A stretch of 64,000 bases of DNA from Massospora cicadina (GCA_022478985.1 JAKSZP010013617.1:1-64000); one strand, 5' to 3'; numbered from the stretch's first letter, positions 1 to 10,864 are shown. The notes: a model not told the origin generated them from the letters alone. Program-made: numbers and translations.

Positions 1-768
1 TTTAAATGGTTCAATAGGCATAAGGAGGAGTCGGGGGATTGGTTATTTGGGGAATGGGGAGGTTATTTGGTTGGCTGACTTGGAGGGGGGTGGAAGGTGG
101 CTCCTGATTTAGCAGAAGCTTAGAAAATTTTTGCAAATTTTCCCAACTTCTTGTGACCAAGCCAAATTAATGCTGCCAATCCAGGTTTTGATGACTCAAC
201 TTGGGTGATTTGCATGGCTTGGGCATTCCAGATTCATCTTGGAAAGCAGGGGTCTATGGATCAGGTTTGTTGCAATTTGGGACAATCCCACAATTGGCCC
301 ACTCACATGATGCAAACCTCCTGAAACTGCCTTGGAACGTTGGACCCAATGATCTGAGCTGTTCACACTCAGGTTTTTGATCTGAGCTATATTCTGATCT
401 AGCTCCTGAATCCAGCCAACTCAAACTGGCCCCCCAGTCTGGAATTTACTGGCCAGCCTCTTACACTGGGAATTGCAATTTTACCAGTTTTTTCCCATGG
501 CTGGCCTGGGGAGTGGGTGGCCTCCAGACCCCCCAAGCCCCCTAACGTGCACCACCTTCCTGAAGGCCCCCTTTATCAATCCTACCAGGATTGAAGAGGA
601 GGGAATGGGGCAGCTTTGGGGAGAAAAGCTGTCACAGAGCGCTCATCTATCACGTAGGCAAGGTCACCCAACTGTGACAGAGGGTCCACAGGAGCCTTGA
701 GCCCCTTCTTTGACTGAAAAGGGTGCTGAGCCCTATCCAGCTTCAAGGGCTGGTCCTCAAGACTTACA
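1..768 (-). mobile_element. Family-A LTR, partial (runs off window edge)
   Basis: On the minus strand an LTR-like sequence starts at 768 with TGTAAGTCTTGAGG and runs towards position 1. Its first ~190 bases encode a peptide (582-768) matching the starts of four other family-A LTRs here, including SKKG and GDLAYVIDE. The start agrees with the TGTAAG start of the complete pair at 53406 and 57979. No LTR end is visible before the window edge, so it may be a solo LTR or part of an element lying to the left. Bases 1-430 are too diverged to align confidently. Confidence 0.55.
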
Positions 769-2833
769 GCCTCACTCCATTGGAATGCTTTGGAGGGGTT
801 GAAACCTTCAGCAGCATATGGGGCAGCTAGAGTCAGTTCCAGGAAGGATTGCTTCCAATCCTGGATAGTTTCAATGCAGATCCCCACTTTGAGCTATTCT
901 CAGCCCAGGTCCAGGGTCATGACCCCTTTCATTGCCATTGCCACCTGTGGTAAATCTTGTGTTCCATCCACAGTTGGACTAACTATGGAGTGAAACCCGC
1001 TGCATCCCAGTCTGCAACTTTGGAAATTGTTGTGACATCACACCAGATTTTCCACTTTTTGATAAGGAATGGATAGCCTCTAAAGGTTTTGTGAATTGCT
1101 TTTGTCACCCCCAGTTTCGCCCATTCGCACACTAGGTCTATACTGGCCCCTGCTCAGAACCAGTATTTTATTTCCATTGGTGTGAATCCGTTGGCAGACC
1201 AGTTGATGGCCTCTTCTGGTGACCAATCCTGGAATGGTCCCCACTCCACCACTTTTTCCTTCATCCATCCCGCTTTCATCAGGTATGATGCATTGGCTGG
1301 TGAGATTTGGGTGTACAACCAATGTAGGGATTGGTGGCCTTGAACCTGGCTGTGATCCATGGTAGAGTCTCCTTTGGGGAGAATGTGGTATTATACCATT
1401 CCAGTGCCATGTCTACTGGAATGGTGTGTCAGGCCCATTCAAGGGCGGTCAAGATTTTTGGGAATCGTTTTGCATATTTGGCTAATTCTGTTAGGTTGAG
1501 GCCTGAGCTCCCAACAGCTTGAAAGAATCATGCTGTAATACTGGCCTTGATATACTCCATTGCATTTAAAAGGTCGATGCCAGCATCCATCCAGGCCTTC
1601 ACGTCCACCAGTTTTAAATCTTCACAAATTGCAGCCTCAATCACCTTGTTCTCCACGGGGATTTTTATCCATTCCAGAGTGTCTTTGGTCCAAACTCACA
1701 ACGCCTTGAAGAGTACCACCATGTCAATTGAGATTTGGGTATCAATCCAGCATTTGGCCGCTCTGGCGGAAAACTTGTGGTCTTGCCACATAGCTGCAAT
1801 GGCTGGTTTGATATTTTGGTGACCCATTGAGTCGCTGTTGAGTACAGGAACTGGAAGGCCTCCCATTGTTTGACTTTGTGGGCAGACATGCTGTGACATG
1901 CTAACATGTCTGTCTGAATTGGGGTATATTTCACCGGAGCCCTGGGCACTGACTTGACCACTGTCAGGGTTTCAGCACCTTCTGGTAGTAATTTTAGTTT
2001 CTTTGCCAATTTTTCTTGAGTGTCTGATCCCTCAGATTCAGTCCCTGATATAGCTTCACCACCATTGGGGTTGGTCCCTGATGGTTCAGATTGGTTCAGT
2101 GAATGACTTTGCACTAATCTAGCTCCCTCCAACCGCTTGAAAATGTCAGGGTTTTTTCCTGATGGTCCATTCAGGATCAGCCATTAATTCTTGGTTGAGC
2201 TAGACCCCACTGTCAATATGAATTTGTTGGGGATCATGCCCAATGATTTGCTCATGTTGCTGGATCAATTTTGGTCAGGTACCATTATCCCCCCAACTGG
2301 GCCTTGTCAGAACTGGTGCCTGACTTCTCCTTTACTCAAATACTCTGAGCAAATTTGGTAAGTTTCTCTGTATCAGCAGAAAACTTTTTATATTGTTGCC
2401 CTGTTGGTTTAGGGGCAGAATTTCATCAATCAAATCCAAGTTAGTTTCAGATCCAACCAATACTTCATTTGGATTTTTTATTTTTTTCAAAAAATTGTTT
2501 TACCCTGCAAGGCCCTGATCCCCTCTACTGGTTGAGGTTTGGTGGGGAATATTTTGACACCGCTGTTCTCAGTGTCAGGCCTCATTTTCAGCGGATAACT
2601 CCTGTTATCTAGTTGTCAGCGGACACTGATCCTGGGGAGTCAGCCCCATTATCCACGCTAGTTGCAAGGGCTCCATAACCCTTTGACGTGTTCACACATT
2701 TCATCATCATTTGTGTCACCAAATAATTATTTGACATGCACAGGATGTTCAGGCCTTCCTCATTATTAGTCATGCGGGGGCATGGGCCAGCGGGAAGTCT
2801 TTCAGATGGTATGTCCATCTTGGCATCCTCCAT
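769..2833 (-). pseudogene. Broken gene for a protein of 13-residue Trp repeats
   Basis: A decayed minus-strand reading frame. An ATG at 2833 opens 74 codons, then the frame is broken. A hydrophilic Ser/Gly/Glu-rich stretch (2132-1910) precedes a long run of 13-residue repeats (1907 to about 770). Each repeat resembles W-x3-G-[FI]-[ST]-P-x-E-A-x-x, for example WQDHKFSARAAKC and WSANGFTPMEIKY. I count at least four stop codons and three frame changes, so it is not functional as read. I do not recognise the family; the spacing suggests short helix-turn units. The frame continues across the family-A LTR start at 768. It could be an accessory gene of a family-A element, or a host gene interrupted there. 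No start of transcription or introns could be judged. Confidence 0.55.
945..1907 (-). repeat. Tandem 13-amino-acid repeat array (about 24 units)
   Basis: Translated on the minus strand, aromatic residues (mostly Trp) recur every 13 residues. The register is exact for about twelve units from 1830 to 1370, through internal stop codons. After a frame change the same spacing continues to about 945, with one 14-residue and one 12-residue unit. Position 6 is usually Ile/Phe/Leu/Val, position 7 is often Ser/Thr/Pro, and position 11 is often Ala/Leu. Confidence 0.65.
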
Positions 2834-3438
2834 TTTATTATTTAATATTGGTGCAGGAAAGCTGTTTGTTTCTATGTGCTATGCACAGATAGCAGATTGA
2901 CTTCCTTACGCTTGGGTGATTGGCTGTGGATCACTGCTCTATAGTTGCAGTGTACACTGGCATTTGGATGCTCCCTCAATTCTTGTTCAATTCACTTTTT
3001 GATTTAAAAGGTGAAGCTTGTGAGCTGATTATGCTAGAAGAGGTATTTTTTAAATCAAATGGCTTGTGATTCAAAGTTTTGATTTAGATTAATTTACTAA
3101 TTGACCAAATGACCACTAACCACTTAATAAAACCATTTAAAATATCAAATTGACTGAATTTTAACTGCTCAGCTATAAAAATATAGCAAATACCACCAAA
3201 AATATATAGGATTTTCACTTATCTTGATATATATGTAAACAATTTTATGTATGTATGTTTGTATGTATGTGGAAGACACATTATCTCTTGAAAGGGTGAA
3301 TCAAAAATCACCAAACTTGGCACAAAAAACTATAAATCTAGAGAACAGTCATAGGCTATTTTTCAAAAAAGTTATATAAATTTTTATAAAATTTATATAT
3401 AAGAATGAAAAAAAGGATAAGGTTCTAATGGCAGTCAT
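2834..3438. other. AT-rich non-coding stretch
   Basis: I see no coding sequence here. It holds a short TATG microsatellite (3246-3270) and runs up to a solo LTR. If the 13-residue-repeat frame was ever a gene, this would be its upstream region. Confidence 0.5.
3246..3329 (+). repeat. TATG-repeat module with AAACTTGGCACA end
   Basis: A run of TATG/TTTG units (3246-3270) is followed by a ~60-base segment ending in CACCAAACTTGGCACA. A related module lies inverted at 5040-5126 (minus strand reads TGTATGTCTGT, then AAATTTGGCACA). The two may be related ends of one repeat family. Confidence 0.4.
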
Positions 3439-4597
3439 TGTAAGTCCTGGGGAATATCCCTGAGGCATTGATTGGGCTATTTTCCCATTTCTGAGCAAGA
3501 AGGTACCAAAGAGGATGGCTGTACCTCTCATCACTCAGGGTGATCTTGCCCACATGGTAGATGAGTGCTGGGTAACAGCTCTTCCACTTCAGATCCCTCC
3601 TCTGGTACCCACACTTACCTCAGCAGAACTGTTATAGGGAATTAGTAAAATCTGCACCAAGATTGCCAAAATGAAATCAATCAGAATAACATCAAGTGGC
3701 AGTCAGGCCAATATTCAAATTTTAAATGGTCAAAAGAAAATGAAGACTGATCTATTGGATTGAACAGCTGACATTCTCAATTCAGTTAACACTATAATTG
3801 AGAAAATCCCCCCTTCCAAAATCATCAGGGATCATCTTTGATGGGCAGGTAATAGCATTGGGTACCATCAATGAGGGTTCAAAGCTCCCTGCTGATAAAT
3901 TGGGCATTGCACCCAAAGCAATGATTCTGACCAAAGGAATGGCCCAGCAACTGGGCATGGGTGGGTTGGATATCCCAAACCCATTCCCAACCAAATGGGC
4001 CCACCCCTATGTGGGGTGGCCTTGGGGGATTCCTGCTGCTTGTCAGGATAAATGCTGCCACACCAACCGTTGGAAATGTATCCAAGCCTTGGTTCAGACA
4101 TTTGAGGTCAAACTGATAGTGACTTGGCCTGCCACCAAATTCTTTGATGTCAGTTCTCAATTAACTTATCTGTTCCCTATTTACAAACAATTTGCCAGTT
4201 AGGTCAAACTTAAGGGACCTGATCCCAGCTTGGTTCCTCTCTAAATTGCCCATTATTTAATCAGTCACATTGCACTGAGAAAATTGTTGGTCAATTTTTC
4301 TTCCTTAAATTTTCCATTAAAAACCTTCTACAAAAATTTGTTTTTATATATTGAAAATTAAACCGCCTTTTCTGCGGGCACTCTCATACCCCTCGGGGTT
4401 AATGGCTTTGTTCATCTGGTATTTTATTTTGTGCTTATACAAAATTCTGGCTCTTTGGCAGATATTGGTGAGACTCCTTTCCAGTTTCATATCTGTCATA
4501 CCAGCAGCAGTGCCTTGGGCATTCTGGTTTGCCATTAGGGTGCTCTGGCACCTTGGCTGGCAGGCCAGTCTAATTCTTACTTGCTGTTTGCCTGACA
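3439..4597 (+). mobile_element. Solo LTR, family A
   Basis: It begins TGTAAGTCCTGG and ends TGCCTGACA, matching the start and end of the family-A pair at 53406/57979. The flanking five bases are GTCAT (3434-3438) and GTCGT (4598-4602), an imperfect target-site duplication. No pol sequence lies on either side, so this is a solo LTR left by recombination. It carries the LTR-embedded coding segment: PFLSKK, then TQGDLAHMVDE at about 3490-3570, and a later NPFPTKWAHPYVGWP block (about 3975-4025) also present in degraded form in the intact pair. At 1159 bp it is longer than the 866-bp pair. Confidence 0.75.
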
Positions 4598-5039
4598 GTC
4601 GTATATCATTTTGGGTTAGCGTTTTGGTTTTATTTGTTTAATTCGACAGGTTCATAGGCTTCGATAAGCAGTTTGTAATTTTTGGTTGATTTAAAAGTTC
4701 AAAAACCGGTTTTGGTTGAGTGGTGGTCGGTGGATCTAGGTTGATTCGATGGGCTTAATAGTTTCAGGTAAGTGATTGATGATTTAGTTAATTTAGCAGG
4801 CTTAATTAACTTTGGCTAAGTGGTTGAAGGTTGGAATATATAATAGGTTTAACGGTTTCTGAATTTATTGATGGCCATCTACCAATATAAAAATTCAAAC
4901 AATTGATTGTAATCACCTGGTAAATTATAAACCCAAGAAAAGCTGGGGTTACTTGGCTAGTTACATATAAAACTTTTTATTTTGAACATGAAAATTAAAT
5001 TTTTTGATGGATTATTGTATTGGCATCGGAGAAACATAA

Positions 5040-5126
5040 GTGTGCCAAATTTAAAAACCTTTAGCTAGTCTAGAAAGTAGTTAAAAATCAATTGCAAGAT
5101 TTAATTACAGACATACAGACGTGACA
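5040..5126 (-). repeat. Inverted partner of the 3246-3329 module
   Basis: The minus strand reads CACGTCTGTATGTCTGTAAT, then a ~50-base spacer, then AAATTTGGCACACTTATG. Order and spacing match the plus-strand module at 3246-3329, with lower sequence identity. Confidence 0.35.
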
Positions 5127-5560
5127 GTGAGTTAAAAAAGTGTATAAAAAGATCTAGGTTTTCAACTAGCTCAATCAAATTTGACCTCTTAGCCTCATGC
5201 TTTAATAGTAAAGATTATTAATTTGATAAATCATGAACCTAATCAACGCTGAATAAACCGGCTATCTATATTTTACCTAGTGGTTGAATTATAATAAACG
5301 CTGGCGAAGCCGTGCTATCTGCTAGCTATGTATATTTGAATTAGATACCATCTTTCGTTTTTATTATAAAGGCTTAAAAATTATATAAAATATTTTTTTG
5401 ATTAGATGGCATTTACTTTGCTTTGAAATAACCATCTCAGATAGATAAAAGTTTAATTTACTAACTACAAGGAATAAATTTTTCTTGCAAAATCCCCAAT
5501 CGATCCTAACCGCTTAGCATGAGGGAATGGATATAAATCGGTTGCCTAATCATAGGCTAT

Positions 5561-5962
5561 GTGGCACCGATTAAGGTAGATTGAATAATGAATATATAAT
5601 GAAAGGTATGGGATATCATTTGCTATATAATGGAAACAGATCAAAAAATTATGGAAGGGGTGGCACCTTATTGTGAAGTTGAAGTTGGGGAATGGTGTAT
5701 ACTTTGGCCATCAAGTTTATTCCAATCAGGAGCGACCATCTATGAATTGGAGGGCATAGTCAGGGCTTGTGGCAAAGGTCTGACGCATGGAATTGAATAT
5801 TACTTAATATTTTGGGTTTAGAAGGATCTATTGGTTATTATTTAAAAAGATGCCTGCTTAATAACGAGTGGAATTAAAGTTTAGTCGATGCGATGATTAG
5901 GGTGATGTGGCGCTAATTAGAGACGGACGTTGAGTGCCACCGAATGTGATGGACGTGGCACT
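5561..5962. promoter_or_regulatory. Cluster of five GTGGCRC elements
   Basis: GTGGCAC occurs at 5561-5567, 5660-5666 and 5955-5961, GTGGCGC at 5907-5913, and the reverse form GTGCCAC at 5934-5940. The last two GTGGCAC-type sites form a perfect 8-bp inverted repeat, AGTGCCAC (5933-5940) and GTGGCACT (5955-5962), 14 bases apart. They sit 60-460 bases before the start codon of the expansin-like gene. A transcription-factor role is inferred from position and recurrence only. Confidence 0.4.
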
Positions 5963-5987
5963 AGTAATCTAGCGGTAATGGATCAAA

Positions 5988-5994
5988 TATAAAT
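5988..5994 (+). promoter_or_regulatory. TATA-box-like sequence
   Basis: TATAAAT lies 27 bases before the ATG at 6022. It is close to the start codon, so the leader would be very short if this is the working TATA box. Confidence 0.35.
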
Positions 5995-6021
5995 GAAATG
6001 GATTCCAACAAACTTTAACTG

Positions 6022-7043
6022 ATGGCAAACATTAAAAATTTGATTCTAGTTTTGCTCGCCAGCCTTGCCGGGGCGTCCGAGACGGTGGTCGCAGGGTTGT
6101 ACACTGACAAAAATATGATCGTGGGATGCTCCTTCCCCCAGGACACTATTCGGCAGTTGCCAGCGTCCAAAGTAAGCTCAAACCGGAAAAGTGTGGGGTG
6201 TGCCTCGAGGTGAGCTTCAACGACAAAACCAAGACCGTGCGCGTCGTGGATTCGTTTGTGGAGAACCAAGCCAAGATTCAGTTGGATGCCAACACCTTTG
6301 CTGAGCTCGGGTTGGAGGAGGGAGTATCCATGGTCACTTACGATGAGGTGATCTGCCCCGAGAACAAGCCAAGATACAAGAACGTCGAGGGTTCCAACCA
6401 GCACTGGGCCCAGTTCGTGATTTACGACCACCCAACCGAGATTAAGGAGGTGTACGCCATCCTCAGCGACGGCATCCACGTCCCTCTGGAACGCACGAAA
6501 TACAACACCTTCGAATACCCCAAGCAGAATGGGGTAGTGGTCTCTCCCCTCAAGTTGAGGATCGTTGACATCTACAACAACGATAAGATTGATGAGATCA
6601 GATCCACCTGTACCAAAACCGTGTTTGGCGGCCTCACCCCTTTCAACGTCAAAAACGACAACGTCCAGGGCGATGGTTACAATATCCATGCACACGTTCC
6701 AACCTCCAATGTCAAGCATTTAGGCAAGGAGGTCCAATATGAAGGTAGATACACGCCACTTGATCCCGAGACTAAACTGGAAGATAAGGCAATTCAGATT
6801 GAAGCATTCAATCCAGCGGTGTATGAGACCAAATTATCAGGTAGCCAAGTTCATGAACCCAAAAGCCCTGTAAGACTCGAGACTTATCAATCGATTCCGT
6901 ATGATCACCCATACGATCGCAGCGGCCACGGGAAGGCCAGCGGTATGAAGGTTAAGAAAATTGGTTACAGAAAGGAGATCGCTAATGAGGGGACTTCCTT
7001 CGCCGGGAAGAAGATCTGCGTACCCGCGGGTTCCCTCAATTAG
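6022..7043 (+). CDS. Expansin-like secreted protein (DPBB plus expansin C-terminal domain), with one frame change
   Basis: Predicted secreted wall-loosening protein of the microbial expansin type. These disrupt polysaccharide contacts without hydrolysis. Seen: an N-terminal hydrophobic signal peptide (residues 1 to about 19, LILVLLASLAGA). A double-psi beta-barrel segment follows with CGVCLEV and VRVVDSF. The Asp of VVD aligns with the key Asp of bacterial expansins, and LDANTFAELG matches the family's LDLSPNAF region. Then a CBM63-like domain (QHWAQF, KYNTFEY, LKLRIVDIY) keeps the Trp and Tyr positions. About 130 further residues form a C-terminal extension I do not recognise. The signal peptide is in one frame and the rest in another. 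They join cleanly (K then CGVC) if 6172-6191, a 20-base GT...AG stretch, is removed, giving 333 residues. Otherwise the gene carries a small frameshifting indel. GC content is clearly above its flanks. It appears to be the only intact-looking host gene here. Confidence 0.72.
6172..6191 (+). other. Candidate 20-nt intron or frameshift site in the expansin-like gene
   Basis: The stretch starts GTAAGC and ends AAAAG. Its removal joins codon AAA (6169-6171) to TGT (6192) in phase 0 and restores one frame from signal peptide to stop. Twenty bases is shorter than normal fungal introns, so an indel mutation or assembly error is at least as likely. Confidence 0.35.
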
Positions 7044-7088
7044 TCTTTATGCTAAATTGTTCGATTAGCCGTAAATCTTATTTTAGTT

Positions 7089-7094
7089 AATAAA
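7089..7094 (+). promoter_or_regulatory. Polyadenylation-signal-like AATAAA
   Basis: A canonical AATAAA lies 46 bases after the stop codon of the expansin-like gene. Confidence 0.45.
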
Positions 7095-7855
7095 CTTTAT
7101 CCTTAGCCAGCTACGCTTTTGACTGAGGGTCTAAACCTAGGGTGCTCCTAGTTCTGGGGTTTGAGCAGTTTCAACTGTTGACATTTCAATTTCTAAATCT
7201 TTCGAAACGACAAATTTTATAAGAATTTAAAAACGACCTTATGACGATCTGATCTTTAATCCAAGTACTCGCATCTATACCGTTGATCTTCCCCCTATAA
7301 ATCGACAATCAACTATACTCTGCAAGTTAAATCAATCCAAAAGTAGTTAAAAATATCATCTGGGTCAATTCGAACTAATTCGATTTAAAATAAATCTATT
7401 TAGTAAACAAAACTACCCATCGACCTAATTATAAATTTACTTTACCCTTTCATTGATTTTCAATATAGGTCCTTTATTTTTGGTCCTTAAATTTGACAAA
7501 AAAATTATTCAAAGTTTACACTTTTTATAATTTTTTGGTCCTTACCAAAATATAAATATTCAGTAAATTTTTAAATAAACATATGTAAACAAAAGTGACG
7601 TAGAAACTAATCTTTCATTCATTATGAACCTTTTCAAAGCAGCCAACCACATACAAAGCAACCAAACATTTTCCACAGGCCATCAAAATATCTTTTTATT
7701 TCCTAAAATTGATATGCAATATACATATTTCCTCCTTTATCTAGCTTTATAGGGAAATATATACCCAGTATTATCAGTTAGTGATATTCGACCTGGTTTA
7801 TAATATCCCACCAAATCTAAGCATAATAAGCCCTTGGAGTTAAGGCTATAATACT
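7095..7855. other. AT-rich intergenic region
   Basis: No coding sequence or repeat was recognised. It separates the expansin-like gene from the left LTR of gypsy B. If B inserted into element G, G's left end should be here, but I found no match to it. Confidence 0.45.
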
Positions 7856-8576
7856 TAAGTGATACCAATGACCTATCTAATATCATTAAATGCTAATGAG
7901 TTCTGGCTTTGCCAGTCAGGGCTGATGGAAATGGCACTATAGATACAGAAAATCTGGTGAAAATTGACTCAAAAATCTGTAAAATCAGCTGATACAAAGT
8001 TACAGAATAGGACTATAATTTGTAAACTTTATAATTTGCTAAAAGGTAAAACCTTTTTGGCATGGATCAATTTTATTAATTGTTTTGAGACCATTACAAA
8101 AACTTCCCTCTATATTTGCACCTAAGCTGAGAAATGCTTATGCTTTTCTCAGATAACTAGATAAATTTAATAAAGTTTTTGGGGCATTTGCTTAAGTCTC
8201 CCCATACTTTTAAGTAAATTTTTATAACTAAAACACTGGTTATTCCTTTCATGATAGCTGAACTCCGCTTCAAGCTCTGGTCTGACCCTCCACCTAGTGA
8301 AAAACTGCTCCTCATGCTAAAGCCTATTCTGACAGTCTGCTGCATCACATTCCACCATTTTCTGCTTTAGTACTTATGCCAGCTCCCTCAACGCTCAGGG
8401 ACTCTTGCCCCTGATAGCTTGCTTTATTTTACCTGCATTTTACTAAATAAATTATATGGAAACAAAACTGAGATAACCAAGGACGTTGTTTATTCTGCTT
8501 GGCTATTTTACCTTATTTTGACATCAATTGCCTGGTGCCTTCTCTCAAAACCTTCTGCACTTAGTTTACCATGACA
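7856..8576 (+). repeat. Left LTR of gypsy B
   Basis: Paired with 25741-26460. The end at GACA (8576) aligns with GACA at 26460. The start could be some ten bases to the right, at TGACCT. Confidence 0.65.
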
Positions 8577-9546
8577 TTATCTGAAGAAAAACTTAATTTT
8601 TTTGTAAGTATCTTTTCCTGTTGGGTGGCTAGAGTTAGCCCAACCCTCGCAGAGTTGTCCCCTTTTAAAGAAGTTCACTGGGTTGATACTGTTATATCCC
8701 TCCTGGCCTTAGCTTTTTACCTTCTTCAAAGGGTGTACTGAGTGTGTTGTATGGCTCCCCTCACTCAAGAAGCTCATACAGTGCGCAGTACCTGCCACTA
8801 CCAGCTTACCCTTCTCCCACTTGCACAATTCAAAATATGAAAATGAGATCTTCAGCATGCTGTCCACCCTCAGGGCCCACCATAAGTCTCAAGGAAAGAA
8901 CTTAGTTGACGTTCACTCTTCCAGCTTCAGTTCTGTGAGATTTTAGAGTGAGCTCACCAATGTTTACTTTCCGCTGGTAAAAATAATAGATCCCTTCTGA
9001 AATTCCACCCTGCTTTGAAAACCTCTATCAACCCCACAAGTTTTCCCCTATCACCTTTGTGGACTATAGATCATTTGTCCACTTGGCTCAAGGAGACCTT
9101 ATTACAGCACAGTACTTTCACCTGTTCCACTAAAAGGCATCAAAGCTGGAATCCCTTAACAGTTAAAAATGGCCTTCCGCTGCAAGACCCTAGATAACAC
9201 TGTTGCTGCCCTTGGAATATGGGATAACCCTCCCCTCCTTATCTAGGATGTGATCTATCCTTGAGTCTATGCTGTCCAACAGCATCTGCGCTGTCAAGAC
9301 CAACTTTACCGCAGAACTTCATATAGAATCTGACAGCCCCATCTCTATTGTGCACTTTTAGGGAACCTATCATGGTATATCTGACGCCAGTCAAGTTTCA
9401 GATCCCATTGTAACTTATCATGCTGAGGGCTTAGCTGTAATGGATACCTTTAACCTGACCATTAAATATTCCCCTCTTTACTACCACAGTACCATTTAAA
9501 ACCAGCAGTGAGCTTTCTGGAAGGTGAGACTGGAACCTCCATTATA

Positions 9547-10864
9547 TGAGGTGTGGCAGAAAAGTATTGAGACTGATTTTTTACTTACCAAAGTTTTTAT
9601 TTTTTTCAAACATCAATCTTATCCCCTTCAAAGTAGTTCCCTTGGGCAGCTACACACCGATGGAGACGTTGTTCCCACTGTTGGTAGCAGCGCTGGAAGT
9701 CTTCAACCGGTATAGTCTGTAGCATGTCCATTACACTCTTTTGGATGTTTTTCTAAAGTCCTTAAATGCCGTCCTTTGAGGACATTTTTCGGTTAGGAAA
9801 TAGGAAAAAGTCACAGGGACTGAGGTCAGGTGAATAGGGGGCTGGGGAACCACAGGAATGCCTTTTGAGGTCAAAAATTCTGTGATGGAGAGGGCAGTGT
9901 GATATAGGGCGTTGTCATGATGGAGCATCCATTTGTCTGCAATGTCTGGTCTCACGCGAATGACCCTTTTTCTGAGCCTTTCAAGGACGTCTTTATAAAA
10001 AACTTGGTTGATAGTTTGTCCTGGAGGAACAAATTCTTTGTGGACGATTCCCCTTCTGTCAAAAAAAACAAATCAGCATTGATTTGATCTTCAATTTGCT
10101 CATTCGAGCTTTCTTTGGTGAGGAGAACTTGCAGTGTGCCACACTCCTAACTTTGCCTCTTGGTCTCAGTATTATATTGAAAAATTCATGATTCATCACC
10201 TGTGATTACATGACTAAAGAAATCTTGCTCATTGGCGATTCTGTCAAGAAGATCAAGACACTTGTTTTTTTGATTGTCCTTCTGCTCGATTGTGAGGTTT
10301 GTCAGCACCATTTTGGCACAGATCTTTCACATGTGCAAATGTTCAGTCAAAATTTGATGAACGGTAAATATGTTCAAATTTAATTCTTCACTCAACATTC
10401 TTAATGTTAATTGACAGATCTGATCTCACAAGAGTGATCACACGTTTGATGTTTACGTCAGTTTTAGAAGGTGAAGGCCTCCCTGAGCGGTGTTCATCTT
10501 CAACGTGTTCTCTGCCTTCCAAAAATGATTTATGCCAGTGAAAAACTTGATCTCGGGATGATGAATGTTCCTCATACACTTGTTTTAACTTTTCAAATGT
10601 CACACTTGCTGATTCTCCAAGCTTAACACAAAATTTAATGGCACAACGTTGCTCCAAATTACGCTGTTCCATTTTGTGTGACGCACAACTAAAACACAAC
10701 TTCACTAATAGCAGTCACAGAAAATATATAGTTAATGGAAGGAGTTATAACTTGCACTGAGAGATGAGAGGGGGCTGATACACGTGCTCTGTCAAGGACA
10801 ACAGTGCAGCGTTGCCAGATCACTTGCAGTGTTCACAGTCTCATTACTTTTCTGCCACACCTCA
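9547..10864 (-). mobile_element. Mariner-family (Tc1/mariner) DNA transposon, inactive
   Basis: Terminal inverted repeats of 29 bases, starting TGAGGTGTGGCAGAAAAGTA (9547-9575 and 10836-10864), differ at a single base and are flanked by TA (9545-9546 and 10865-10866). The 1318-bp length is typical of mariner. One transposase remnant lies on the minus strand. It sits in the gag remnant of gypsy B. Mariners of this kind are mainly known from animals. Confidence 0.9.
9731..10705 (-). pseudogene. Mariner transposase, inactivated
   Basis: The N-terminal part (10705-10388) has the mariner helix-turn-helix region: LEQRCAIKFCVKLGESA, then VFHWHKSFLEGREHVEDEH and RSGRPS. The middle (10387 to about 10080) is frameshifted. 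The C-terminal half (about 10070-9731) keeps FFDRRGIVHKEF with catalytic Asp 1 (10058-10060) and HHDNALYHT with Asp 2 (9914-9916). The region normally reading YSPDLAPCDFFLF reads IHLTSVPVTFSYF, so the third catalytic Asp is lost. The copy would be inactive even without its frameshifts. Residue identities with arthropod mariners are from memory of the family, not a search. Confidence 0.85.

Larger units (their letters stand above)
4598..5987. other. Unique AT-rich intergenic region upstream of the expansin-like gene
   Basis: No gene is recognised. A 63-codon frame (5630-5821) has no visible motif and is probably chance. The segment contains the inverted partner (5040-5126) of the 3246-3329 module. 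Towards its right end it has five GTGGCRC elements. Confidence 0.5.

Noticed and set aside
473..700. Pro-rich 75-codon plus-strand frame
   Set aside because: It opposes the family-A LTR coding segment on the minus strand and has no motif.
3798..4202. 134-codon plus-strand frame as a host gene
   Set aside because: It lies wholly inside the solo family-A LTR, and its NPFP...W segment recurs in the other LTRs.
5630..5821. Small 63-codon gene upstream of the expansin-like gene
   Set aside because: No motif, no homolog in the window, and length expected by chance.
6015..6719. Long minus-strand frame opposite the expansin-like gene (234 codons)
   Set aside because: It mirrors the codon structure of the plus-strand gene, which has a signal peptide and recognisable domains. 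It has no motif of its own.
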